Below are positions 26,152-37,018 of a DNA stretch of 64,000 bases, in pieces. Source of the stretch: Persicaria tinctoria (Eukaryota; Streptophyta; Magnoliopsida; Caryophyllales; Polygonaceae); assembly GCA_037127255.1 (NCBI GenBank), contig JBANSL010000013.1, positions 2,172,188 to 2,236,187 of the forward strand, written 5' to 3'. The position numbers and the translations under genes were made by a program. Position 1 is the first letter of the stretch, and each line of letters begins with the position of its first letter. The notes beneath the pieces were generated by a model that ran no database searches, was not told the origin of the DNA, and worked only from the letters and a program-made list of their open reading frames with translations.

Positions 26152-29100
26152 TAGGGGTGGCATCTGAGCCGAACAGCTCGAGCTCGGCTCGAAAAAGCTC
26201 GATCTCGGCTCGTTCGTATAGGGTAAACAAGCCGAGCTTGAACATACTTTAGGGCTCGAACCGAGCCCGAGCCGAGCTCGGAAGCTCGATGCCTGAATTT
26301 ATAGAAATGCCCCTAGGGTTATGAGAGGAGGGATTTTAGGGTTTGGTGTTGCGGCCGTCTCTCGCAGAGTCGCAGTCTCGCTCACTTTCTCTGTTTCTCC
26401 TCCTCGGCGGTATCTCTTCTTCCTCGGCGCCCCAGTCGGCGGTATCTCGTCTTCATTCCGAGCTCGACTCAGGCGGCGGCGGCGTGGCGACGGTGAACAG
26501 GTTGTCCTCTTCTTCTACTGTCTTCACTCTTCTTCTACTGTCCTCGCAAGTCGCAATAGGTATGTTTCTTATTCTACTGTCTTCTTCGACGGTGAACAGG
26601 TCACTCGTCTTCATTCCGAGCTCGACTCAGGCGGCGGCGCGGCAACGGTGAACAGGTAGTCATCTTCTTCTACTGTCTTCATTCCTTCTTCTTCTAGTGT
26701 CTTCTACTGTCTTCATTCCTTCTTCTTCGACTGTGAACAGGTCGTCACTCGTCATCTTCAATCCTTCTTCTACTGTCTTCGAGGTTCGAGTGATCGACTG
26801 TCTACTGTCTATTGTCTTCTACTGTCTACTGTCTTCAGTCCTTCTACTGTCTTCAATCACACAGGTCTTATTCTACTGTGGAATTTTGTTTATTGTTGTC
26901 TTCAATCCTTCTACTGTCTACTGGATTGATTCCTTCAATCACACAGGTCTATTTTTGAATGTGAAATTTTTGTTTAATGTGAATGGTATACTACTTTATT
27001 TGTGAATGTATTTGTGAATCTTTTTTGAATGTGAATCTTTTTTTAATGTGAATGGTATACTACTGTATTTGTGAATCTATTTTGAATGTGAATCTTTTTT
27101 TAATGTGAATGGTATACTACTGTATTTGTGAATGTATTTGTAACTACTGTATTTGTGAATGTGAATCTTTTTTGAATGTGAATCGAGTGACACAGGTCGT
27201 CTACTGTGTAAGATCTCTACTGAATGAACTCTCTTGTTGTGTTAATTTGTTCATTGTTTAACTTTTATTAATCTCTCTTATTTATTAGACTATGTCGGCT
27301 CCACAAGGACCACAACCGAGTGACTCCGTCAACAACTTAGGAGCTTCTGCCACTCAGGCTACACAACCGAGTGGTGAAGAGCAAACGGCTGAGACAGTAG
27401 CTTCTTCTGCTAGTGAAGCACAAACTACGGGTACGGTTGACATTGAGGGTGAGAAAAAGAAAAAAAGGAAAGTTTCTGCTGTTTGGAACGATGTTACCGA
27501 AGTTGAGGAAGGTGGTGTAGCTTATGTGAAATGCAACCATTGTGATGTGAAAATGACAAAAACCAAGGGAGGGCCAACAACTACCTACAAAAGGCACATT
27601 GACCTTTGTGTGATTCGGAAAAGTAAGCTTTCGGGAAAAGGAAAAGGTGCCGGTGGATTGCAACAACTCCTAAGTTTTGATTCGAGTGGAAGTGGTTCAG
27701 TTGTTCCTTACAAGTATGATAAGGAGGCAATTTTGAACATGATGGCGAAGATGATTATGGTGCATGAATACCCGTTCATGATGGTTGAGCATGAGTTGTT
27801 TAGGGCTTATAGTCAAATGCTTAACCCGAAGTTTGAGCCGATTGGTCGCAAAGCTATTAGAGATCGTACAATGAAGTTATATAGGGAAGAGAAGGTAACA
27901 ATGAAGGTGATGTTTACAAAAGTTGGAAGGGTTAGCTTAACATCGGACTTGTGGACATCTAACCAAACGAAAGGATACATGTGCATCACCGGGCATTTTG
28001 TAGATTCAGATTGGAAGTTGCAAAATCGCATTTTGAATTTTTGTTTGTTGCCTCCACCGCACACGGGTATTGCTATTGCGGACAAGATGTTTGAGTGTTT
28101 GTCTGAATGGGGATTAGAAAGAAAGATCTCTACCATCACATTAGACAATGCTACTTCAAATGATGCCGCCACCACATGTTTGCAAGAACAATTTGAGGCA
28201 AGAGATGCATTGATCTTTGGAAAGAAGATCTTCCGTGTAGGTGTTGTGCGCATATCTTGAATTTATTGGTCCAAGATGGATTGATTCCTTTGAAGAGCGT
28301 TATTCAAAATGTCCGTGAGAGTATGAAGTTCATACTTTTGAGTCCCTCACGCCTTCACAAGTGGAATGAGCTTGTCAAGAGTATAGGATTGCCCACAAAC
28401 AACAAGTTAATTCTTGATGTTTCTACTCGGTGGAACTCAACCTATCATATGTTGGAAAGAGCTCTAATATTCAAGGATGCTTTTCTTAGGTATACATAAT
28501 ATACGTTCTGATTTTTTTATATATAAATACACTTACTGATTTTTATTTGTTTAGCTACTGATTTTTTGATTTAGTTGTTTAGCTACTGATTTTTTGCCTC
28601 AAATTTTTTTACTGATTTTTTACTGATTTGTTTGTACTGATTTTTTTATGTTTCTACTGATTTTTTTTACATTTTTGATATGTCTACTAATTTTTTGATA
28701 TAGCTACTGATTTTTATTTGTCTACTGATTTCTTGAATTTAGGTATGCAAGTAGAGAACCTTCTTACAAAACCGTTCCAACCGAAGAAGAGTGGGAAAGA
28801 GCTCGTGATGTGTCCAAGTTTTTGAAGACTTTTGATAAGGTAACTAATGTCTTCTCTGGGCGAGATTACACAACTGCCAATCTTTATTTCCCTGAGGTTT
28901 GTGAGATTAGGAAGGTCTTGGATGAGATGGCCAATGACCCAAGGGAATTCATGAAACTTATGGTTCAAAGCATGAAACTAAAGTTTGACAAGTATTGGAA
29001 GGAGTCCTCTCTTTTGATGATAGTTGCATGTGTGTTAGATCCTTGAAGCAAGATTCAGGCGATTAGGTACATTTTTAGAACCCTATATCCACCGGAGGAA

Positions 29101-30136
29101 GTTGAAAATAGGATATTTGACATTAAGGATGACATGCAAATTTTGTATGACAACTACGCATCCAAGGAGAATAGTTCTTTTAGTTGTAATATGCAGACTA
29201 GCTCGGGTGGAGGGAGTGAAAAACGTTCCAATGATTGGAGGTTGGGCTTCGAATCTTGGGTAAAAGTAAGTGATTCAGAAAAGCCAAGTAGAAAGGAGCT
29301 TGAGGTTTATCTTGAAGAATCTGTGTTGACCGGGGAAGCCAACGACTTTGATGTCTTGGGATGGTGGAGGTTAAACATACCGAAGTTCCCTATCTTAGGT
29401 AGGATGGCTCGAGATATTCTTTCTATTCCCATAACCACTGTACCTTCTGAGTCAGCGTTCAGTGCCGGCCGTAGAGTTATTGGGGATGATCGTTGTTCAT
29501 TGGGTGATGACACGGTTGAAGGACTTCTTTGTGCATCAAATTGGTTCCGAGTTGAGTACAAAGATTTGGTCAAAGATATGGACCCTATGGTCATTGATTG
29601 ATGTAAGTATTTCTATTTAGGTTATGGAGGAAGCAAGGCAAGAAGCAATTCAACTATGACAAGCTTCGACTTTTATTTTTCTGTTTGTAGTGTACTTGTG
29701 GTTAGCTTATTTCGAAGTTGTTGTGGACCTTGGGACATTGAACTTAGGTTTGTATTAAGTATTTGGTCATTGAACTATTGAACTTATGTTGTATTCCGAG
29801 GCAAGCTTGAGACATTGAACCTCATTTGAACTCGTTTTTATACTTGCACAGCTACTGTATAAATTGTTACAGTTTAATTTTAGCTCAGCTCGGAACCGAG
29901 CTTGAACGAGCCGAACGAGCCCAGACCACGAGCTCGAACGAGCCTAAGCTCGTTCGTTCAGCTTGACCGAGCCTTAACAAGCCGAGCTCGAGCTTGTCCC
30001 CGGGCTCGCGAGCCGAGCTTGAACACAAATCAAAGCTCGAATGGATTTTAGGCTCGGCTCGGGCTCGGCTTGTATACCATTCGAGCCAAGCTTGAACCAG
30101 TCAAGCTCGGCTCGTTCGGCTCGTATACCACCCCTA
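26152..30136 (+). mobile_element. hAT transposon, near-complete
   Basis: Terminal inverted repeats are TAGGGGTGGCA (left) and TAGGGGTGGTA (right, reversed). The 8-bp flanks are CCCGCGCC (26144-26151) and CTCGCGCC (30137-30144), a target duplication with one mismatch. Both ends carry about 130-250 bases packed with the word AGCTCGGCTCG and its reverse, typical of subterminal transposase-binding sites. One transposase gene lies between them. The 900 bases before it are made of short tandem words (CTTCTACTGTCTTC, then GTGAATCTTTTTTGAATGTG), probably the promoter and leader. Confidence 0.9.
27292..29601 (+). pseudogene. hAT transposase, two inactivating lesions
   Basis: It cuts and pastes its own hAT element. 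The N-terminus has a basic stretch (EKKKKRKV) and a BED zinc finger (VWNDVTEVE, then CNHCDVKM and HIDLC). The RNase H-like core follows, with LTSDLWTS, TLDNATSND and RCCAHILNLLVQDGL. The hAT dimerisation domain is at the end (FDVLGWWRLNIPKFP, PSESAFSAGRRV). An intron with good GT-AG ends spans 28490-28742. Two defects break the frame: a one-base loss near 28237-28243, just before CCAHILNLL, and a TGA at 29044-29046 where the family has DPRSK (a C-to-T change would make it). Everything else is well preserved, so inactivation looks recent. The overall type is the Ac-like, RICESLEEPER-related group. Confidence 0.85.
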
Positions 30137-30303
30137 CTCGCGCCCCTGTAAGATGAAATCTCACTTTACTTATATGTTAGACTACTAGCACATAATCACG
30201 TACTTGTGCACACCGACCTCTGGTCATGAGTCCTAACAGATGTCAGTTAGTAAATTAGATAATTAGTCTTGAATCATAAGTAGAAAATCCGATTTAATAT
30301 ATA

Positions 30304-30537
30304 CTACATCCGTTGCAAAATATAAGGGTTTTTGCTTTTTGACACGTTTTTAATGAGCTAAAAACTCCATGAAATATTAAATTTTTATTAAAATTTTTTA
30401 CATAGTATTATACATATTAACAATATGTATAATACTATGTAAAAAAATTTAAAAAAAAATTAATAATTCATAGAGTTTTTAGCTCATTAAAAAACGTGTC
30501 AAAAAGCAAAAGCCCTTATATTTTGCAACGGAGAGAG
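30304..30537. mobile_element. Stowaway-like MITE, strongly palindromic
   Basis: The ends CTACATCCGTTGCAAAATAT and, reversed, CTCTCTCCGTTGCAAAATAT are flanked by TA on each side. The two halves are complementary almost to the centre (ATTATACATATTAAC against AATATGTATAAT). The transcript would therefore fold into one long hairpin. Confidence 0.85.
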
Positions 30538-30547
30538 TAGTATAATA

Positions 30548-30768
30548 CTACCTCCGTTCAACAATATAAGTCCTTTTGTGTTTTGCACGTTTTTTAAAAA
30601 CTTAAAAAAGATGATAAAATATTAATTTTTCATCAATTTTTTGTAAATAATTTGATACTTATGAGTAAGAATTATGAAATTGTTACAAAAATAAATATTT
30701 TATCATTTTTTTAAATTCTTAAAAAACGTGCAAATCCTAAAAAGACCTATATTATTTAACGGATGTAG
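30548..30768. mobile_element. Stowaway-like MITE
   Basis: The left end is CTACCTCCGTTCAACAATAT and the right end, reversed, is CTACATCCGTTAAATAATAT. TA flanks both sides. It lies 10 bases from the previous MITE. It is non-coding. Confidence 0.8.
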
Positions 30769-30770
30769 TA

Positions 30771-31391
30771 TATACTTGGCATAGCACTAGGCAAAGAAAT
30801 GAACAATCTCCAGGGATGTTGGAATCATAAAATGCTGCCACTAGAGATAAATACTCAGTAAATGGTAGGCTTGAGCTGTGTAAATATATACTGAATCTAA
30901 TGCTTTATGCTTGAGTGCTTAACCTAGAAAAGTCAGGTCGGATTTGTGTATTATGAGAAATTATTTTAGAGTTAAAATAATAAACGTCTTTTCGTGTGAA
31001 AAGACAAAATCATATCTAAGGTACTAACCAAATAAACTCTACTTCTTACACAAACTCTTTTATATCCCACTAGTGTAGCTTTAGGTCCCGTCATATACAT
31101 GTAAAATACGTTAATATAATATTATATATAATTTAGATAGATTTCATTAACTCATGTGTTTGCTTACTTGTAATGCTTCGCTAGATTGTAATGTTGCTTG
31201 ATCGAAAATGGTTAACAATGTTGGATTTGCATTATATTTTATTCAAATGTGTAATTTACATGCATATTCGTGATTTAAGGTGTTTATCGGCGCATCAAAT
31301 CCCCTCTTCTCGATCATATCTCCCCCTCCTATTTCACAAGCCTCAATTTAAAAAATAAAAAAGTAAAAGAATTTTATAAGAAGAGATAGAT
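30771..31391. other. Intergenic region
   Basis: No gene, RNA or clear repeat was recognised here. Confidence 0.5.
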
Positions 31392-31676
31392 CTGGGTGTG
31401 TTTGGATTCCAAATGCATTATGTTTATAATGCAAAATGATAAGGTGCTGTTTGGTTAACAAAAGTTTTAAGGCGTTTAAATTATGAAAAATTTTAAAATC
31501 CACGATATATTAATTAAAATGCAATTATTTTATCTCGATTTATGTGATTATTTGGTTAAATTACGGTTTTACCTCGCTTTTTACGAGATTTGTATTTTTA
31601 AAACCAAACAGACACATAAAACGAGGTAAAATAATTGCATTATAATAAAAACTCAATGGAATCCAAACACACCCAG
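31392..31676. mobile_element. TIR element (TGTTTGG type) with a second one inside
   Basis: Left CTGGGTGTGTTTGGATTCC and right GGAATCCAAACACACCCAG are perfect inverted repeats. Inside, at 31443-31616, a second element has ends GGTGCTGTTTGGTT and AACCAAACAGACACA flanked by TAA on both sides (31440-31442, 31617-31619). That is a PIF/Harbinger-type target duplication. Both are non-coding. Confidence 0.75.
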
Positions 31677-31679
31677 AGA

Positions 31680-32223
31680 AAAAGAATATGTTAAGGACAG
31701 ATAATTTAAAGTCGTATATCGGGCCGTGTTTTTCATTGTATATATATTTGGGTGAACCAAATATAGGATGGGTTTGATGAGACTAGACCCAGTTTATACG
31801 CCCATCTCATGGCATTTAATTAAGACAATGGGAAATTGGGAATCAATCACATGAAATATTCCAATCAAGAAAGGCATTTTTATGTCATATGGTATTATAG
31901 TATATGATGAAGTTGGTATTTAGATAGCTGTCATGATATGATTTTTTAATGCAAGATATAATACTAGATTTTGTAACATGACTACACATTTTCTGATTTT
32001 CCCACTTCTTATAATACCCTTCAAAATTCCTCCAAGTTTTCCTATTTTATATGTTCTTTGTTCCTTGAATATATTCTCCCTTTTGTTTTTATTTTCTCTC
32101 TATCCTTTACAAGCAACGTGTGTATACTTATGGCTGTGAGATTAGTATCCTTGCGAATCAATTCTACTTAACACCTCCAACCTGGTGTTAAGATTGATGC
32201 ATCTATTTATCAAACTAAGGTAC
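31680..32223. other. Intergenic region
   Basis: No gene was recognised. Confidence 0.5.
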
Positions 32224-32785
32224 AACAACAACATTCTCACTTTATCCCATTTAGACAGGGTTTGTGGGCCAAGTTATAGGCACTTTTTCCCTGACTATAT
32301 TAAGAGAGCGTTTCTGAGTGACCCAGACACCGATATAAGTGCATAACAAATCAAACAGACAAGTATAACAAACGATGTAGTAAAGGAGATTAGGAAAAGG
32401 CATGGAGTAAGAACGGGGGCGATGGAAGGATACGATCTGTCAATCCTCTAAGACCTAGCCTAACCCTCTCTGACATGGAAGAATATTCTCCTCTTCTGTC
32501 CCTAATCATTTTTTCATTAAGGTTTAGACGAACAAAATCTTATCTAATCACATCCCTCTAACTTTTTGTTGGTCTCCCAACCCTTTGCTCTGTCGTACTC
32601 TATCAATCTCCAAATTGTCACACATACGCACTAACACACTCGGATCTCTTTTTTGCACATGACCAAACCAACTAAGTCTTGACTCCTTCAACTTATCTCG
32701 GATACTGCTTACTCCTACCTTATCACGGATAACCTCATTCTTGATCGATCTTGTCGAATCTAGTAAATCCACTCATCCAGAGAGT
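32224..32785 (-). mobile_element. RTE-type LINE, 5'-truncated fragment
   Basis: Read leftward from about 32785, the frame gives the conserved C-terminal piece of plant RTE LINEs (IRDKVGVSSIRDKLKESRLSWFGHVQKRD). The 3' untranslated region follows and ends in a (TTG)n tail near 32224. It is about 70-80% like the longer RTE copy at 53993-55201 by eye. No clear target duplication was found. Confidence 0.75.
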
Positions 32786-32881
32786 CAAAGACGCAATGCA
32801 ACTCATCAAGTAAAGGGAAAAACAAGCAAAGGAAATGCGTTTTAGAAGACAGAGCCAAAACAAAGCAAATCAAAAGCAAAA

Positions 32882-33175
32882 TCTATGGATGGAAGAACTA
32901 GACATCATCGACGCGAAGCGTTTTCTCCAATGATACTAAGGGCTTGTTGGACACAAACTTATTGGAGTTTTTAAAACAATTATGGCAAAGTTTTTTGCGA
33001 TTTTTCAAAAAAATAATTTTACAAAACTCTATGGATGGTAGAACTAGACATCATCGACGCGAAGCGTTTTCTCCAATGATACTAAGGGCTTGTTTGGCCA
33101 AACTTATTAGAGTTTTTTAAACAGCTATGGCAAAGTTTTTCGCGATTTTTCAAAAAAATAATTTTCCAAAACTCT
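32882..33175. repeat. Tandem duplication, 146-base period
   Basis: The block beginning TCTATGGATGG at 32882 is repeated from 33028 with a few substitutions and small indels. Each copy includes AAGGGCTTGTT and CAAAGTTTTT words, suggesting that a decayed TIR element was duplicated. Confidence 0.85.
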
Positions 33176-33904
33176 ATGTAATTTGTCATGTCAAATAAAA
33201 ATTTACTCTTTTAATCTATCCACATAGCCTAAAATTTCATCTTAAGCTAGATTAGTCTGCGGGCCAAAGAGGCCTAATTCATTACCATGTCCTCCAAAGG
33301 GCCAAAAGAGGATATGACTTCTATGATTCTATCCAACCCTTATTTAATTTGCCAAACATCCCAACCCAAAGGCTAAACTCTCGCAACTTCGGCAATCTTC
33401 AATGAAATTTACAAGGAAACTCAACAAATTGTTGGACTTCTAACTGATTTTGAGATAGAACTTTATAGGCTTATACATTGGGCTAATCACTTTATTGGCC
33501 ATTGATAGTCCAATGTAATAATAGTACTAACCATCAATTGTTAGTATTATATATCATAATGTATATACTAACCTAATTCAATAATTTTAACATATCAAAG
33601 AAATAGGTTCATTGTTGAAAAAGGTTTTGTTCAAAATTTCAGTGAAAAATTATCACAGTTATACAGTGTGAAAAAGGTTTTGAAAAAAGGGGAACCATAC
33701 ATGACAAAATAAGCCCTAATGTTACAATTTACACTAATGACTGAACCAATAATCCAATATGCTCTTCTTTATTCTATAATTCCCAATCCATAACACATTA
33801 TTGCTGAATTATTTTATTCTCTATGTAATGAAACCACATACTTCATGACTACACATATATACTCTCTTCTCCAAATTGCACCCTCTCTAAAACTTTTAAA
33901 CCCC
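33176..33904. other. Upstream region of the ALMT gene
   Basis: AT-rich non-coding sequence serving as the ALMT 5' flank. I recognise no conserved element other than the TATA box listed separately. Confidence 0.4.
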
Positions 33905-33912
33905 TATATAAA
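33905..33912 (+). promoter_or_regulatory. TATA box of the ALMT gene
   Basis: TATATAAA sits 150 bases before the ATG at 34062. The expected transcription start is about 33935-33945. Confidence 0.5.
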
Positions 33913-33937
33913 ATCACACATTTCAAACTACACTTCC

Positions 33938-34072
33938 ATGTTCCAACCCAAGTTACACCTCCTCCAATCCATTTCCATTTTCCCACCAATTTTTCCAAAA
34001 AAACAAACATACCCATCTAGCAAATTAGAATCCGAAAAGTTTTCGGATTCTAATTTGGGGAATGAACACTAG
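33938..34072 (+). CDS. Possible upstream ORF overlapping the ALMT start
   Basis: An ATG at 33938 opens a 44-codon frame that ends at 34072, 11 bases past the first base of the ALMT ATG and in another frame. If the mRNA starts upstream of 33938, ribosomes that begin here would skip the ALMT start. The peptide resembles nothing known. Its presence in the mRNA depends on the exact transcription start, which lies very close. Confidence 0.35.
   Translation: MFQPKLHLLQSISIFPPIFPKKQTYPSSKLESEKFSDSNLGNEH
34021..34057 (+). promoter_or_regulatory. Perfect inverted repeat four bases before the ALMT ATG
   Basis: The arms CAAATTAGAATCCGAAAA (34021-34038) and TTTTCGGATTCTAATTTG (34040-34057) are exact reverse complements with one base (G) between them. 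In RNA this would form a hairpin of about 16-17 base pairs ending four bases before the start codon. That is strong enough to hinder scanning ribosomes. A role in control is inferred. A fold-back mutation or sequence artefact is possible. Confidence 0.6.
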
Positions 34073-37018
34073 CATTGCAGTCACAAATGACACCAGCAAC
34101 AGTGATGCCAAGGCCAAACACCAGGAAAACAGTGTTGGTGGTTGCATTGGCGGTCTGAATAATGCGATCTCCTCGGTGAAAGCCTGGGTTTTAAGAGTAT
34201 GGAGCTTTGCCAAGGAGGACACCAGCAGGGTGATCTTTTCTTTCAAGGTTGGCCTGGCTGTTCTGCTTGTGTCTTTGCTTATACTGATCCAAGCTCCTTA
34301 TGATATGTTCGGCGCCAACATCATGTGGTCGATTATCACTGTTGCCATCATGTTCGAATACACCGTAGGTAAGCCCGTAGTTCTCGTTCCTCGTGCATGT
34401 GAGCCTTTAATTAAGTGCGTGGTTTTTTACTTGCTTGTTTAACACACAAGCCATATAATTCTGTTACCAGGGATGACATTTAACAGAGGATTCAACAGAG
34501 CACTGGGAAGCTTACTTGCCGGTGTCCTTGCAGTTTTCATAGCTCAGATGGCTCTGCTTTGTGGAAGGATTGCCCAGCCTGTCATCATCGGTGTTAGCAT
34601 ATTTGTCGTTGGTACGGTCCTACTACGCTTAAATGCATATGTATCTGCTAAGTTTTCATGATGAAGTCTATCATTATACTAATCTTTGCATCGGACAAAA
34701 TCCAGGTGCACTTACCTCATTCATGAAGCAGTGGCCATCCCTTGTTCCATACGAGTATGGGTTCCGAGTTATCCTCTTCACCTTTTGCTTGATCATACTC
34801 TCCGGTTACAGGATGGGGAATCCGATCAATACTGCCATGGAAAGGATGTATTCGATAGCGATTGGTGCATTTGTAGCAGTCTTTGTGAATGTGCTCATTT
34901 TCCCTCTCTGGGCAGGGGAGCAACTGCACAAGGAACTGATTAACAGCTTCAATGCGGTTTCTGATTCTCTCGAAGGTAAAAATCAGTTTATAAAATACCT
35001 TCTCCAATCCGATCCAGAGACGGTAACTAATACCTTCTCTGATCCACGTTTGATATGGACAGAATGTGTTAGGAGATACTTTGAGGATGATCTGTTGGAA
35101 TCTGCAGAATTCTCCAATAATGTCTTAGATGAGTTCCCTGATGAACCTGCATACAAGAAATGCAAAAGTATTCTGAACTCATCAGCAAAGATAGATGGCC
35201 TGGTAATAAGCATTTATCCTCATACATCTATACGACTTACGAATCTTGAATTGAAAATAAAAGAATAGTTGTTGAGATGTAAACATGATGAACCTAACTA
35301 TTGCCAATTAGTTTGTGTTGGGCTTATGCTAAAAGATACAATGATATAGGCGACTGCAGCAAAATGGGAGCCACCACATGGAAGGTTCAATCACTTCTTC
35401 TATCCCTGGTCCAAGTATGTGAAAGTGAGTGCTGTCTTGAGGTACTGTGCTTATGAGGTTATGGCCCTCCATGGAGTTCTCCACTCCGAAATTCAGGTCC
35501 TTACTCGCACTCCGTTTCTTAGTACAGACATCCCTGAACAAGTACACAAGGACATCATAGACTACAATTATGGCTTCAAGTGCCCCCAGATATTGTTCTC
35601 GCTCAAACAAAAAATTTATATGCAATTTCCCATACTTTCAATACATCTGAAAGGGACTTAAAAAGTTAAAACTGACAGTCAAAACCTTAGGTACATCTTG
35701 TTCATATAAGCAGCAGCTACAAATTTATTGATGAAAAGTTGAAACTTGCTTATTCAAAAACAATATGGGAGGGATTAACTGTTAATGTGAGCTTTAACCA
35801 TAACTAAGCAAAAATCGAATCAGTTGGAGTATCTAGGAATTTTGTGACTCCTCTAGTTTGTTTCTATTTTCCTGTATTCTTTCCTATGGTGTCTTGGGAA
35901 TGCTGCTTTCCTGTGTTCATATTGATATCCAAATCTGTTTCGGTACAACTTAGCACCAAGGATCAAAACCTTCCTCAAGTGTGTTTTTTTCCATATGAAA
36001 AAATGTAGGGAACTTGGGAATCTTTCTAAAGTTGAAAACTAGGAGCCCTAAAAGGCCAAACAGTAGTTGCAAGTGCAACAATCTAGTGATGTGGAAAAGG
36101 GATAATTGTGCTATATGCTTGTTCCAACTTTTATGAGATTTCCCGGGCAACGAGGATTTTAATTGCTATGATGCCAAAGGTTGGGAAAGGTCAGGGGAGG
36201 GAATTGTTAGATTTGGCATCTAATACATTGCTTATTCTATCAACTATGCCTTGTTATGTGTCCTCTAGTTTTATCCCTGCAGCGTCAAGTACGCGTAGGA
36301 ATATGCTCCTATGTTTTCCAGGATAAATTTTTGTTCATCAAGATAAGAACCAATTATGAAATGGCCAACATAGCATATATACTATGGACCATTTAATATT
36401 CTATTTTCCCGTGTGTACTAAAATTCACAGGCACCGTACAATCTCAGAATCACATTCCAGACAGAGATCACAGATGCAACAAACCAAGCAGTAGAGCTAC
36501 TGAGAAGCTTGGGAAAAGATGTAAGCAATATGAGGAGGAGTTTACATACCTCATTACTCGAGAGAGTCCACAGCTCAACCGAGCGACTCCAGCACGCCAT
36601 AAGCCTGCATTCTTACCTCCTCACTTCGCATGCTGAGCCACCTAACTCGGCTTCGAAACACCCAATCAAGTTTTGCCATGTCTTTTCATCTTCGACTTGT
36701 GATGATTCGAACCAGCCAAGCATGCCCTTAGGGGTCCCCCCACCTGCTGCTCAAGCACATACAGAAACATATCATGAGATGATGAGAAAGCATTCGAGAA
36801 GGCTCTATTCATGGCCATCTAGAGAAGTGGATACTTTTGAGGACGGAGCCCTTCATGTTGAATTCCTTCCAAGGATGAGAATGCTGGAGAGTACTGCAGC
36901 CTTGTCACTGGCGACATTTTCTTCGCTGCTCATTGAGTTTGTAGCTCGCCTTGATCACCTTGTTGATGCAGTTGATGAACTCTCTACAATGGCTAAGTTC
37001 AAGGATGAGAATCTATAG
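34062..37018 (+). CDS. Aluminium-activated malate transporter (ALMT) family anion channel
   Basis: ALMT proteins are plant anion (malate, chloride) channels of the plasma membrane or vacuole. Exons are 34062-34368, 34471-34611, 34706-34975, 35063-35202, 35350-35496 and 36431-37018, giving 1593 bases and 530 residues in one frame. The first half holds about six transmembrane segments (FKVGLAVLLVSLLILI, IMWSIITVAIMFEYTVG, FNRALGSLLAGVLAVFIA, IGVSIFVVG, FRVILFTFCLIILSGYRMG, MYSIAIGAFVAVFVNVLIF). The cytosolic half has the conserved WEPPHGRF motif at about 292-299, then YCAYEVMALHGVLHSEIQAP and a long C-terminal helical region. The conserved GFNRALGSLLAG and YRMGNPINTAMER blocks are intact. The sequence is nearest to the vacuolar ALMT4/ALMT9 group by recall. 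Intron 5 (35497-36430) is the longest and holds a 72-codon open frame with no recognisable match. Confidence 0.9.

Larger units (their letters stand above)
25535..30148. mobile_element. TIR element of about 620 bp, split by the hAT element
   Basis: The left end is CAGTGGCGGCCGCAGG and the right end, reversed, is CAGGGGCGCGG. TAAGAT lies on both sides (25529-25534 and 30149-30154), a likely target duplication. The right part contains a 20-base perfect inverted repeat of G and C runs at 26115-26134. The 4-kb hAT at 26152-30136 lies only four bases inside the right border. The outer element alone would be about 620 bases and has no coding sequence. Confidence 0.55.

Noticed and set aside
36108..36326. 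72-codon frame in ALMT intron 5
   Set aside because: No recognisable protein, no splice or promoter signals, and a length expected by chance in an intron of this size.
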